Shown here: positions 9,147 to 29,221 of the stretch, in pieces
How positions within the stretch are numbered: the first letter of the stretch is position 1
Layout: every line of letters starts with the position of its first letter
Origin: Tubiluchus corallicola
Lineage: Eukaryota > Priapulida > Priapulimorpha > Priapulimorphida > Tubiluchidae
DNA: 35,565 nt
Assembly: GCA_030141605.1 (NCBI GenBank)
Contig: JAQGDQ010000857.1
Span: 51,604-87,168 of the forward strand
Direction of reading: 5' to 3'
Translations under genes and position numbers: made by a program
The notes under the pieces: generated by a model
What the model saw: only the letters and a program-made list of their open reading frames with translations
What the model was told of the DNA's origin: nothing
The model's database searches: none

Positions 9147-10329
9147 CCCTTGCACTGTATTTATCCTTCAGTCAGTATTATTTAGATTATGTGTAGCAAA
9201 TATTAATCATATTATTTGTAATGACTTGTTTACCTGATATGCTTTTATATATACTTTTGATACTGTCATTTATATTTTTGAGTTTTTTAACAATTATGGC
9301 AAATTGTTGAATTAATCTAATATGGCCACGTTGTATTCAGTGTAGGTACTTGTAATAATTATCAGACTATCAAAATTCATGTAGTAAACTAAAATTTTTC
9401 ATACCTAATAATGCATAATAAGTGAGTATGTATACTTTCTTGCTTTTTGAATAATTTTTCCTCGATTATGTTGTATACTTTTATAAGATATCTGTATACG
9501 TGTTGTACGGTTTTAGAGGTTCTTATTTACTAATAACATGTTCTTAGTCTGTTGATGGTTCAAATATTTGTTTACTCTTAAATTCTGGTGTATGTTAACT
9601 AGACAATATTTTTTGCTTTTCAATTTTAAATATGTACTGTTCGAACTGTTTAAATTTGAATTGATTTTTGGAAAAATACCAACAATTCTAGATTCAATAA
9701 TTTATGCATTATATTAACAATAACAACAACAACAACAGTAACTTCACACAAAATGCGTAGAATTAAATTCAACAAGTTTATTAACTTTGCATTTTAGGTA
9801 ACAATGTGATTACCAAGTCCTAAGTTAGGAAGAATTAGTCAAGCAGTGTACACATGCATAGCCCGCTACGCACAGAACTATTCTAAAGAGTATAAGCTGC
9901 ATAATTATATTTCTTATAAAAGTGATACAATTATACTATAGGCCTTACATTTACAAGTACTAACATATCAGCAAAAGTTGATAATGCACCCAGGTAATGG
10001 CTAGCTAAAATCGTATTTACAATGCCTATGAATGCCACTGAACTGCCATTTTTCAACTTTGAGCCAATATTTTTGGCAAAAATGCAATAAAAATCATAGA
10101 CGACTAGCCAATCGGTAATAAGTCATCGCTGATTGCCATCTTTCTGTTGAAAAGTTCCTAAAAAGCAGAAAGTTTTATCAAAACGCAGAGACAAAAAAAA
10201 TTTAATGTAGACATATTGGAAATTTGCAAGAGTTCGGAAATCTTTTTTGGGGGGCAGTAGATGGCACTACGTAGCTGATTGCTAGAGCCACAAACCAGTT
10301 GTGGCTTTGCAGATGGACAGCATTACACA
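9147..10329. other. Intergenic region between converging genes, shared 3' ends
   Basis: 1,183 bp lie between the MORN3 stop and the stop of the minus-strand VWC gene. For MORN3, ATTAAA at 9762-9767 and AATAAA at 10086-10091 are possible poly(A) signals. For the VWC gene, AATAAA (9782-9777, minus) and ATTAAA (10206-10201, minus) are candidates. If the distal signals are used, the two transcripts overlap at their 3' ends. A short CAA repeat lies near 9721-9736. No other gene is visible. Confidence 0.5.
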
Positions 10330-18318
<7,989 letters not shown>

Positions 18319-18422
18319 TTTCTTACAGTATTCGTCTTTACGTCTATAATATGATGTTGCTCTTCGTTGTCCGTGGGTTCGAAACCAGTCGATGATCTGC
18401 TAATCAAATCAAAACTCTCTAG

Positions 18423-18430
18423 CTTATATA
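18423..18430 (-). promoter_or_regulatory. TATA box of the VWC gene
   Basis: The minus strand reads TATATAAG about 105 bp upstream of the start codon, which predicts transcription starting near 18395-18400 and a 5' UTR of roughly 80 nt. A CCAAT sequence lies further upstream (about 18501, plus-strand orientation). TATA promoters are typical of tissue-restricted, highly induced genes. The position fits, but use is inferred. Confidence 0.6.
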
Positions 18431-18840
18431 CACCACCATCGCCAAACATTCCAACGTGCAGCAAGCACGCGTGTCGAGGGCGGTTCCATGCACACCTGAG
18501 CCAATGTTAGGCGAAGGGAGCAGTCACACCTCAAGGGCGTGCTATTAAAATGAAAAAAACTCGCTTATAATTCGCGTGAAATGTCAAACTGACTAACGCA
18601 AACTTTCCGTGATAAAGAAACAGGGTGATACGACAATAAAAAAACAGTAAATGTGCTTTTTAAACTACCGACAAACACGTAGGGCGTTCGTGTGAGGACA
18701 CGCCGAATTGGCTACGAGTACTCAAGTAGTAATAGGTAATCATTAAGCCCTTTGGGTATAGAATTGACACCGTCGCACGGCTACTACGCATGGCTACGCT
18801 AAGGTGGGCGCTACGTGAACATACCACACATTACCTTACA

Positions 18841-18905
18841 TGGGAATACAACCCAACGGTTAATTGGGATGCAACCCAACGGTTAATTGGGATGCAACCC
18901 AACGC
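18841..18905. repeat. Short 23-bp tandem repeat
   Basis: The unit CAACCCAACGGTTAATTGGG plus ATG/ATA spacing is present about 2.5 times. Each unit also contains a small inverted repeat (CCCAACGGTTAATTGGG). Confidence 0.85.
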
Positions 18906-18982
18906 AGCCTAATAATTGTCCTCTAAGAAAAGATGATGTTACAACCCTGGCATGCGAAAAGGTGTATTGATCTGTTACAATA

Positions 18983-19480
18983 TTAACGGAAGACCGGATG
19001 ATTGTTTAGACTCGATCTCGTTTTAATTTACTATCCAAATTTATATATTGCCTATAAAATTTGCCTATAAATTCTTTATATTTCAATTAGCTTAGAAAGT
19101 TAATTAACGGCAACCGAACACACCCATTGCTTACGTCACAAACTAACAACAGTTTGTGCAATGGTAGGCATCTCCCTTGCACGTCAAGCACGTTTGCGTA
19201 AGTGTTACTGCTTAAACGCGTGATCTCACGAAAGTTTGCTCTACATCATATGACGTCAGAAACTAACACTTCAGTTCATGATCCTGGTTATCATGGTACC
19301 GCTTTCTATTTATCGGGCACGAGAACATGACAAAAAGGCGCCCTGCCAATCTTAGCAGATACATTGTGTCGCGCATAGCTTTGAAAGTTTAACGAAATTT
19401 GAGTATCCGAGGTAATTATTATTTAATTTGGGCTTTGATTAAAAAAAAAAAAGCTATTGTAGTTTCCAACTCATTACGCT
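18983..19480 (-). mobile_element. CRE-bearing MITE family, copy B (inverted, one end lost)
   Basis: It begins TTAACGGAAGACCGGATG, matching the family terminus, and runs in the opposite orientation to copies A and C through TTACGTCAC, GACGTCAGAAACTAAC, AAAAGGCGCC and the AGCTATTGTAGTTTCCAA segment. The other terminus is replaced by unrelated sequence after about 19475. It lies about 0.6 kb upstream of the VWC gene promoter. Confidence 0.7.
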
Positions 19481-19636
19481 CGAGGGTAACAATTGTTGTG
19501 AAAAATAAACCGTAATGGTTGATGAACATTCAGGCATTCACAGTCGTAATTTAATTAATGATGTTGCGTATATTATTGAAAGTTAATTGTTAATTGTATT
19601 ACATCACTATAAGTCATTTGATTTTCGAGAGATCTA

Positions 19637-19693
19637 GTTTTCATTTCACGCGGAATTGAAAATACGGTCATCAATTCCGCGTGAAATGAAAAC
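19637..19693. repeat. Perfect 23-bp inverted repeat with 11-nt loop
   Basis: GTTTTCATTTCACGCGGAAT plus TGA at 19637-19659 is exactly complementary to 19671-19693. It would form a stable hairpin. It is not followed by a T-run in either direction and is not close to a gene end, so a terminator role is not supported. Confidence 0.9.
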
Positions 19694-19779
19694 TCTTAAT
19701 CTTTATCAATTTAAAAAAGCATCAAAAAATTAATTACTGCAACGGTATAATTAACTCACAGTTTTACTCATCCTGATCT

Positions 19780-20300
19780 TAAGTTACTAACAAAACTTAT
19801 TTTGTTCTAATGTACATCATAACTGATGAAAATACTATGTAATGCTAATTGTCAATTGTTCCACTTATCTGGAGGACGTCTCGAAAGCATAATGTCCTTC
19901 CTCCTCCTCACAGTAACTCGTTTATTGTATTTTATAATGTATTAACAATTTGTATGCATGTTTATATGTTGCTGTGGAATAAATTCATAAAATCCGTAAA
20001 AAAATTCTAAAATGATTTTCAAACGTTAAATTTATTAAATGAGAAAAATACAAGGTGCTTGCTAAATGATCGCAAGGAACCTGTTTCCTGTAGTTTATAC
20101 ACTTTATGCCGACGACATTGCACTCATAGGAGATGTAAACAATGACACGCTCCCCTAGAATACAATAAACGAGTCACTGTGAGGAGGAGGAAGGAGCATT
20201 ATGCTTTCGAGTCCTCCTCCAGGTAAGTGAAACAATTGACAATTAACATTACATAGTATTTTCATCAGTTACGATTTACAACAAACAGAATTAAGTTCTA
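19780..20300. repeat. Inverted repeat with about 140-150 bp arms around an RT relic
   Basis: The left arm (about 19780-19935) and right arm (about 20157-20300) are reverse complements with roughly 90% identity in the core, for example CGAAAGCATAATG...CCTTCCTCCTCCTCACAGT and CTGATGAAAATACTATGTAATG. The loop of about 220 bp contains a reverse-transcriptase motif. It looks like two opposed insertions, or an inverted duplication, of a retroelement fragment. Confidence 0.75.
20066..20158 (+). pseudogene. Reverse transcriptase fragment (YADD motif), non-LTR-type relic
   Basis: A 30-codon frame contains LYADDIALIGD, the catalytic YxDD box and following hydrophobic strand of reverse transcriptases, in the form usual for non-LTR retrotransposons. 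Stops bound it closely on both sides (TAA at 20063, TAG at 20156) and no other RT motif is in frame, so it is a dead fragment. Confidence 0.7.
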
Positions 20301-20855
20301 TCTGTTATGTTATGAAACTTTATTCAATTCCACTAAAGTCGACGGTGTGACACTTTCACGTCACAGCAGTAGTTATAAGAAAAGATCACGTGACTCACAT
20401 AATGACGGGAATTCAGGGTCAGGACCACACAACCCCAACCCCAAGAAGACAACACGCCGATGGGTGAAAATATTATAATTATCACGAAACTTTATGACAC
20501 CATAAAATATCTGTCTCTACCGATTTATAGATGTTAGAGGTATTCCAGTATTCGTGTTTAAAAACAGCGAGAAATTTGAATGTCAACAGAAAATTTAAAA
20601 GGAAAATCACGATTTTTTATCTACCAACTAACGTCATAAGTCATTTAGCACAAAAGGCTAAGAAATTTGGTTGAATTAAATATTCGTTTTTTTGCAAATC
20701 CATTTTAATGCTAATCGGGAAAAGTAAATTTCCAAAAACACGGTTAAATTGTTAACGTTTGGTAGTATACACCCAAATAACTCTCGAAAAATGTGAATGT
20801 TCAGTATTTTTATCAAGATGCTGACTATGATTTTTGAATTTATTGGTAGGCATAT

Positions 20856-20889
20856 GTATGTATGTATGTGTGTGTGGGTGTATGTGCGT

Positions 20890-20946
<57 letters not shown>

Positions 20947-20958
20947 CGTGTGTGTGTG

Positions 20959-21000
<42 letters not shown>

Positions 21001-21038
21001 TGCGTGCGCATGTGTGTGTGCGTGCGTGTGTGTGTGTG

Positions 21039-21074
<36 letters not shown>

Positions 21075-21235
21075 ATGTATGTATGTATGTATGTATGTAT
21101 GTATGTATGTATGTATGTATGTATGTATGTATGTATGTATGTATGTATGTATGTATGTATGTATGTATGTATGTATGTATGTATGTATGTATGTATGTAT
21201 GTATGTATGTATGTATGTATGTATGTATGTATGTA
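20856..21235. repeat. (TG)n then (TATG)n microsatellite
   Basis: About 200 bp of TG with CG interruptions (Z-DNA-prone) passes into about 180 bp of uninterrupted TATG tetranucleotides. Cys/Val/Met-rich frames here are products of the repeat. Confidence 0.97.
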
Positions 21236-22273
21236 GTTTACTGACTAAATCTGATTACATGTATACATGACAACGAGGAAAATGCCACAATCGATACTTT
21301 AGTGATTTTAGTCCAAACGTCGCCTCAGGCACATATTCTACTCAAGGTCACATTTGTACATCTAATGCAAAAGTGTTTCTTCCAGGCTATAGCAAATTCT
21401 AATGAACAGGCCGTAGTAATTTTACGTAGTTATGCAACCTGGTCTCCAGCAGTCAATTGGCAAGGTGACAAGGTGTAGTACTAATGCTGTCGGTTGAACC
21501 TAATTACTATGATAAAGATACGTGATACGTCTTTACACGTAGCTAACAAATCAACTACCTCCTTCAAATCGATTATTGTAAATTTTGTTGACTTAGTTTG
21601 TTCAAACATAATTTATTGTAGGATTGGATTAGATAGTTTCAAAACATGATATATAATCCTCACTGCAACAAGTTATGTACACTATTTAAAAACATTTGCA
21701 ATACAAAACTAAATGATATTAATCATTTCAAACATATTTCGTATAAAACTTATATATCGTGTTTTAAACTCGTCCAATGGTTTATTAAAACATGTAATTT
21801 ACGATAGTGATGTTTTATATGCTTCGAAATTTTTGCCCATTGGAATGTAATTTTAGTGTACTTTTAACGTAGGTCATATTTGCAATATTCTAACTGATTT
21901 CTCTTCTTACTTTTTCTATAAATTGTAAGTTTATGTTTTTATAGCTAGTTTTTTGGTAGTTATTGCATTTTTATGGCTTAAGATTATGTCTACGAGCTGA
22001 TATTATGATAACAAACATAAATACATATAATAAGATTAGCTATTACAACACTATCTCGCAACATATTTATCACAATTTTACATTAGATAGACCTATAGCT
22101 AATAAACTAGTGTTGAAAAAATTTTAATCCACAAAAATTTACGACTGATGCGTTTAAATTGGAGAAATTTAAAACTATTGGAAACGTTTATTGTCAATTG
22201 TAAGGTCGTGTACACGTTGGAATATCAATAATTTCACTATTAACAATATAATTAAAGTGATATTTTCCAAGCG
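21236..22273. other. AT-rich intergenic DNA, nothing recognised
   Basis: No open frame of note, no tandem or inverted repeat and no RNA signature was seen. Confidence 0.5.
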
Positions 22274-22281
22274 GTAACAAC

Positions 22282-22685
22282 TAGCATTCTCTACTAGAAA
22301 TCGAATTCGAATCGAATCGAATTTGTGACCTTCGAATTCGAATCGATGCGAACTTCAGTATTTCGAATTGGAATTGAGATTGAAAGATTTTTGAACAAGT
22401 TTTCGAACCACCAACAAAAATTAATCTTACGAAGAACATGCACATTAAAAGACTTTGTTCTGCAGTAAAACTACTGATAATTTGTATAAAATTTTTGCGC
22501 AGAAACTGCAGCCTTAATTTTGCTAATTGCATGACGTTTCAATTGTTGTAATGATAAAGAACGTATGTGGTTGAAGTGCTGAATTATTCGAATCTATAAT
22601 TTTAGGTTCGAATCGAATTCGTATTAAAAAAATCGTTCGAATCGAATCTGAACGTTCGAACTCGAACGTTCGATGCTCACCCCTA
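22282..22685. mobile_element. hAT-like MITE, copy 2 (inverted relative to the intron copy)
   Basis: It matches the reverse complement of 5876-6266 along its length and ends GATGCTCACCCCTA. The left terminus is TAGCATTCTC, lacking about seven bases (GGCTGAA) of the expected terminal repeat. Flanks are GTAACAAC (22274-22281) and ATAACAAC (22686-22693), a target duplication with one mismatch, so this is an independent and older insertion. Confidence 0.82.
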
Positions 22686-22693
22686 ATAACAAC

Positions 22694-22899
22694 TTCAACA
22701 GATCATGACTTCCTGTGTCATGTTTTCCGTAGTGTTAGCCAGTTATGTTATGCTTTTCAAGCAGCAGGATTTAATTTAATTTAACAAACATGACAATCTC
22801 AACATGTTGTACAATTAGACGGTGCACTTTCGTAGCTTTACAACTGCTAATCAATTACAAAGAACTTCGCAATTGAGTATCGACCTTCAGACCTTCTGT
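22694..22899. other. AT-rich spacer before an exon-like frame
   Basis: No feature is recognised except a possible acceptor (CGACCTTCAG) ending at 22890. Confidence 0.4.
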
Positions 22900-23055
22900 A
22901 TGGTGCTGTCTGGTACGTCACCGGATGTGACGTCTGCTGGCGTGGCGGCGGACGCGATCAAAATGCCGAGTTTGTTTAATTTTTACACGAAAGATCACGG
23001 TTTCCCGAATCGGAGCCTGACACTGGATTATCCACCCCGCGAGGTGGCTAAATAA
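22900..23055 (+). CDS. Possible small coding exon or 51-codon ORF, unassigned
   Basis: From ATG at 22900 to TAA at 23053-23055 there are 51 codons with clearly higher GC content than the flanks. The peptide includes MPSLFNFYTKDHGFPNRSL and ends PPREVAK. A good acceptor (CGACCTTCAG) lies just upstream, so this could be a terminal exon instead of a stand-alone gene. GTAATA follows at 23068. No family is recognised. Two TGACGTC-like sites overlap it, which would also fit a promoter or first exon. Confidence 0.3.
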   Translation: MVLSGTSPDVTSAGVAADAIKMPSLFNFYTKDHGFPNRSLTLDYPPREVAK

Positions 23056-23659
23056 CAGAACAAAGAGGTAATACAAGAAAAAATCTTCATAATCGTGATC
23101 TCTTTAAGCGGCGCACCTGATTTCGTGTTGAGATACGATTGTTTTTCAACTTAAACTTGACATTTGCAGACTGAGCCTGGAATTCGCCTCCGGCATTAGC
23201 CGCAGATTCGCAAACACGCAAAACAAGGGTGTAGTACCGTCAGTAGTAGCAAGTTGCATACTATAAATAGCTTGTTTAAAGTCAGAAATTAGTTGTAATA
23301 AAAATGTTCTTTAAGCCGGATGCGTGAAGATTCGTAAAAAATCGGTTATGGGAAAAGCAGAGACAGGACAAAATTTCGTCAAACAATCACCGACCAATAT
23401 ATTGACATTTATCAGAATTTATTAAAGTAGTTAATTACAAGAATTTAATAAAATCTATAATCTATCTTGGAGTTTTTAAAATTGTATTTTACGTAGACAG
23501 AACTTTACATTATATGGCAAAATGGAGTTATAAAGATTATAAGATTTGTATAAAATATTAGCAAGTAGTTTTCAAAAAGTGATCAATTTTAAGTACTGAG
23601 ACGAGTTTTAGGTTACTTTGCTGCACTGTAAATATTACATCTCATGTAACATAATTTTA

Positions 23660-23910
23660 TTATGTCCTACTAGGGGCAAAATAGAGGTTGACCTTTGACC
23701 CACGTGGGTTTAAAAGTTACAAGTTGCTATTTCATTAGAAAATGGAATTCTTAGGTAATCAAACAATGGAAATTCGATAAAATCAAAAATGATAAATATG
23801 ATTTTTGAACAAAAAACTGATATCATGTCATGGATTAAGTCTGTAACTATAGCTAACAGAATCTTCAGTTTCTGACCGCGTCTTATGAAATTCTGATTTG
23901 CTTTAGAACA
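23660..23910 (+). repeat. Dispersed repeat family E, copy 1, with DR1 motif
   Basis: Aligned with 28240-28465 this shares GGTTGACCTTTGACC, GGAATTCTTA, AATAAAATC-type blocks, GTCTGTAACTATAGCTAACAG and TTTCTGACCGC over about 230 bp at moderate identity. The invariant TGACCTTTGACC (23689-23700) is a direct repeat of the nuclear-receptor half-site with one-base spacing. Confidence 0.65.
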
Positions 23911-23969
23911 TCATAGTTATGCTTGAAAGTCTATACGACGTCGAGAAATACCTGGCCACGTTAGACTGA
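23907..23969 (+). other. Short exon-like frame (20 codons)
   Basis: After a TTTGCTTTAG acceptor-like site the frame reads NIIVMLESLYDVEKYLATLD and then stops. The same frame continues past the stop as KLSQRDVDVFRFFNQLV. Together these loosely recall the GST-C-like helices of translation-factor and tRNA-synthetase proteins. One internal stop and no supporting context: probably a relic or chance. Confidence 0.2.
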
Positions 23970-24063
23970 AAGTTATCGCAGCGAGATGTAGACGTTTTCC
24001 GGTTTTTCAACCAACTTGTTCACAGAAATCAACGAAGCTATTGAAGAACAAGTCACGACACTA

Positions 24064-24289
<226 letters not shown>

Positions 24290-25418
24290 CAGACGCTGAT
24301 AGACTCCTGCTATCATATAATTTTTTGCCTTGATATCTCTGAAATCTCCTTAAAATAAAAGGCCGACGCGTAGAAGTTTTAACCTTGTCTACATGTCGTG
24401 CGTGGGCGTTTATTCTCCTCTGGATAGATCAGAATTTGGGCGTAAATTTCTACCTGAACAAATTAAACCGCCTTTAACCGAACAGGAGTTAAAAGGAGGC
24501 GGGATTCGATGATGTAGAAGATGATTTGAATTTCTTCCTGCTAAGGAATTTCTGACCATGTCTCTGGCATGCGGTACTAGGCCACAGATATGAAAATGAC
24601 GCAGGAGGTAATTATTCTCATGGCGTCCTTGGCATGCTCTATAGATGTCATTTTATGGACTTCGCTAGAACGGATCTCACCAGGTGGCTTGGGTGACTAA
24701 CATCAGCTGAATGGAGTTGCATGCGTGAGCAGCATTTAGAGTTCGCGGTGACACGTACGCAACGCAAATCTTTACTATTATGTAGGACCGTGAGCTATGC
24801 GAAGTATTTCACGCACGCATTAATTTTTTCTAATAATTTATTAGTCACAGTAGGATTTAGGCTTATTAGTTGGTAACAACCTGACAAGTTATAATATCAT
24901 GCCGGAAGGAATAGTAACCACGGGGAATAATAACTCGATTAACCTACCATTTGACGTCATTATAGGTTTTTCACCCCCACAACTTTTAAACTGCATAACT
25001 TAAGACCGAGTATTAGTGCAGCGTTATATTAAAACGTATTTTTTTTATTTATTATTATTATCACATTCAGTACAATATAATGACATTAAGCACACAGTGG
25101 CATCAAAATTATTACATCATACTGTATCAAATTGTTATGTTTCATACACTATCGTTATCATAAAAGAATAATTGTACTGCAGTGGGGCTAGAGAAGCAAA
25201 GGCTTGTATAAGCCCACTGTCATGTGAACCCGATAAAAAAAGAATGGATGAGTGAACAAAAAAAGAACTGGGAGAAAGGTTAGATCACACAGGAAGGGTA
25301 GAAGGATGTGTTAGTGCAAATGGTGGGAAGAAAGATAATAGATTGCGCTATGTTGACATCAGCGTAAAGATTTATCAATGATACCTTGTCTTGCATAATC
25401 TGTACCTTGTGTTGGATG
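24290..25418. other. Intergenic DNA with one exon-like frame
   Basis: At 24393-24512 a short plus-strand ORF starts MSCVGVYSPLDRSEFGRKFL and stops after about 40 codons. One base out of frame, DDVEDDLNFFLLRNF follows, as if a coding piece had frameshifted. No family is recognised. The remainder (24600-25418) is AT-rich with no gene seen. Confidence 0.3.
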
Positions 25419-25965
25419 TTAAAGGAAAACCCAACGAGTACCTAGACACGAGTTCAAAATAAAGAATGCTCCAAAATACTGAAAACTACAACAGCTTCTT
25501 TTAAATCAAAGCTTAGATTAAATAATAATTACCTCCGAAGTTAAATTTTGATAAACTTTCAAAGCTACGCGCGGCTCAGCGAATCCAATAACGGCGCCTT
25601 TTTGTCTCATTCGCATGAACGAAAAATAGGTGCGGTACCGTGATAACGATGATCATGAACTGCAGTGTTCGTCTGTGACGTCTGTATGACGTAAAGCTCA
25701 TTTTTGTGACATCACATCAGCGTCCTATAGCAATCTCCTATAGCAATAGCTTACGCAAACGTACTTGATGCACATGGAAGATGCCTATAATTGCACAAAC
25801 TGTCGTTAGTTTGTGACGTAAGCGATAGCTGTGTTGGATTGCCGATAATTAACTTTCTAATGTAATTATTTAAATATTGGAAACATTCATAAGCAAGAAA
25901 ATGTACATTTTGGACAGCCAATTAAAATTATATAGGGACTAATCAATTGTCCGGTTTACTTTTAA
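25419..25965 (+). mobile_element. CRE-bearing MITE family, copy C
   Basis: It starts TTAAAGGAAAACCC and ends GGTTTACTTTTAA, a decayed version of the family termini. Order and orientation follow copy A (ACTACAACAGCTT, AAGCTACGCGCGGCTCAG, GGCGCCTTTTTGTC, AGTTTGTGACGTAAGC, TTAACTTTCTAA). CRE-like TGACGTC and ATGACGTAA sites are kept. Confidence 0.75.
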
Positions 25966-26273
25966 GAGAAATGAATAAATGCTGTCAAAGTGTGTAAAGA
26001 AACTTGCTTTGTTCAATTTTGGGTCACTCAAACTTTGTATTTTCGTCTAGTATGTGATTGGTAAATAGCAATACGTTGTATAACCAGCTTCAGCAGATAC
26101 TCGGAAAGAGTGAAAAGATATAAAATTTGATAATCACTACTTAGCTGCACCCTGTAATTTAGACCACAATGCCAGTTTCTGGTCTGTAGATTATAATAAA
26201 TTGCAGGTTATATAACATTAAATGTGTGCAGAATACAACCACACCCGAAATAAATTATTGCTTTAACTTTCTT

Positions 26274-27190
<917 letters not shown>

Positions 27191-27962
27191 CTCCAACACG
27201 CGTTCCACTTCCACTCTCTCTTCCTGTGACTCCCTTTCTTTCTCGTTCCCTCCAATTTCCTATGAGTTTCGAAAGATGAATGCTGCCTAAATTTAAGTGT
27301 AATACTTTTCAGTCGCCTTGCCTTCGCTAGAAAGGAAAAAAGTGCAGAGACAGCCAATAAAACGAAGTTAAGTAAATCGGATAACTCTAATCGAAGACTG
27401 AATTCCGGAAAAAATAAACTTCCTCCGCCAAATTGTAGGTGTTTCCCAACAGTCTGAAGGGCGGTCACATTTTGCCTAACCTCACAAAGAGGGGAAATAT
27501 CAGACATAGCCAACCGCTGATTCACCACTAGCCCAAAGGGAAATTCCTAAAAAATTGCATGTGGTAATTTGATGCGCTCAATGAAATTACTGTGACACGT
27601 GACAACCTAGTTATATACGGTTATGACCATATTTGTCGCGAGCTAGGCAATTAGTATTAGTTTTGTCTGTCGCCAGTAGATGTCGCTCCAGAGAAATAGG
27701 CGACCTCGACATTCGTAAACTCAGTGTCAAAAATTTGAGCGTTCGTTCGTGAAACGTTTAAAAAGCCTTCACTAGGTAACACTGGCCGGGAAGTAGGCTT
27801 CTCTAGATCGAGAAAAAAAACATTAAAAAATCAGAGTCAGTAAATTCAATTCAATTTAATTCTATTCAAAGTTTTATTCCGATAACTAAATCCATATAAA
27901 ATGCAAATACAGCATTAACGATATAACATTAAAATGTAAATACAGAGTAAATAAATAAAGTA

Positions 27963-28205
27963 ATTTAGTAATTTAATAATTTAATAATTTACTAAATTTA
28001 ATAATTTAATAATTTACTAAATTTAATTATTTAATAATTTACTAAATTTAATAATTTAATAATTTACTAAATTTAATAATTTAATAATTTACTAAATTTA
28101 ATAATTTAATAATTTACTAAATTTAATAATTTACTAAATTTAATAATTTAATAATTTACTAAATTTAATAATTTACTAAATTTAATAATTTACTAATTTA
28201 ATAAA
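27963..28205. repeat. AT-only minisatellite (25/17-bp units) in the left arm
   Basis: Units of TTTAATAATTTAATAATT plus TACTAAA (25 bp) and a shorter 17-bp form lacking one AATTTAAT step are interspersed. It is absent from the right arm, so it expanded or was inserted after the arms arose. Confidence 0.9.
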
Positions 28206-28239
28206 TAATTTGGTAGCATATTAAATAAAAGGTTTCGGA

Positions 28240-28470
28240 TGAGGCAAATGGAGTAATGATGGTTGACCTTTGACCTACGGGTCACTGAAAAAAAGTTGCG
28301 ATATCATAGCGAAGTGGAATTCTTACTTTATCATGCAATGCGAATTTAATAAAATCAAAATTATGACCCTCAAACAAAAGGCTCCTGTTTTTCCACAGCC
28401 TAAATCTGTAGCTATTATTTGCAGAATCTCCGTTTTCTGACCACCTCATACAGAAACCTTGTCAAAAGGG
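28240..28470 (+). repeat. Dispersed repeat family E, copy 2, with DR1 motif
   Basis: It shares ordered blocks with 23660-23910 and keeps TGACCTTTGACC at 28264-28275. It lies inside the left arm in the segment missing from the right arm. Confidence 0.65.
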
Positions 28471-28611
28471 TTGATTTATTTATTGCGTCTATGCAAATCC
28501 AATTATAGCTGTACAATTATTTACTCGTATTAAAATAGAAATTTGCAATAAAATACTGAGCACAAATTAGAACCACAGACAGAAATAAAAATTACAAAAA
28601 TTTAAATAAAA

Positions 28612-28712
28612 CGCTAAGCCTTCTGGGAGGTTATGCTCATTTCAATGTTTTACGAAAAATGTTAGAAGACTTTAGTAATAAAAGTGAACTAAGTGACTCG
28701 TGTAACTAGTAA
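28612..28712 (+). repeat. Short dispersed repeat family F, copy in the left arm
   Basis: AAGCCTTCTGGGAGG, TCATTTCAATGTTT, GAAAAATGTTAGAAGAC, TTTAGTAATAAAAG and GACTCGTGTAACTAG appear in the family order. The right arm keeps only the second half (34135-34195, inverted). Confidence 0.65.
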
Positions 28713-29221
28713 AATGTCTTTAACCGTGGAGATACCAGTCTGTTTTGTAAATCCACTATAAATAAATAAAGTTTAAACTAACTAAAATGTCTTTAACCGT
28801 GGAGATACCAGTCTGTTTTGTAAATCCACTATGAATAAATAAAGTTTAAAGTAACTAAAACGTCTTTAACAGTGGAGATACCAGTCAGTTTTGTAAATCC
28901 ACTATAAATAAATAAAGTTTAAACTAACTAAAACGTCTTTAACCGTGGAGATACCAGTCTGTTTTGTAAATCCACTATGAATAAATAAAGTTTAAACTAA
29001 CTAAAACGTCTTTAACAGTGGAGATACCAGTCAGTTTTGTAAATCCACTATAAATAAATAAAGTTTAAACTAACTAAAACGTCTTTAACCGTGGAGATAC
29101 CAGTCTGTTTTGTAAATCCACTATGAATAAATAAAGTTTAAAGTAACTAAAACGTCTTTAACAGTGGAGATACCAGTCTGTTTTGTAAATCCGCTATAAA
29201 TAAATAAAGTTTAAACTAAAT
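28711..29221. repeat. 73-bp tandem monomers, seven units with 146-bp alternation
   Basis: Units start at 28711, 28784, 28857, 28930, 29003, 29076 and 29149, exactly 73 bp apart, with a fragment from 29222. Key sequence: CGTCTTTAACCGTGGAGATA, then CCAGTCTGTTTTGTAAATCC. From unit 2 on, variants alternate (CCGTGG with CTATGAAT, against CAGTGG with CTATAAAT), a two-unit higher-order repeat. The right arm has two monomers in inverse orientation. Confidence 0.93.

Noticed and set aside
18370-18390. GGGTTCGAAACC in the VWC 5' UTR as a pol III B box
   Set aside because: No matching A box or cloverleaf partner at the proper distance.
20797-21270. Cys/Val/Met/Tyr-rich frames up to 157 codons
   Set aside because: They are translations of (TG)n and (TATG)n.
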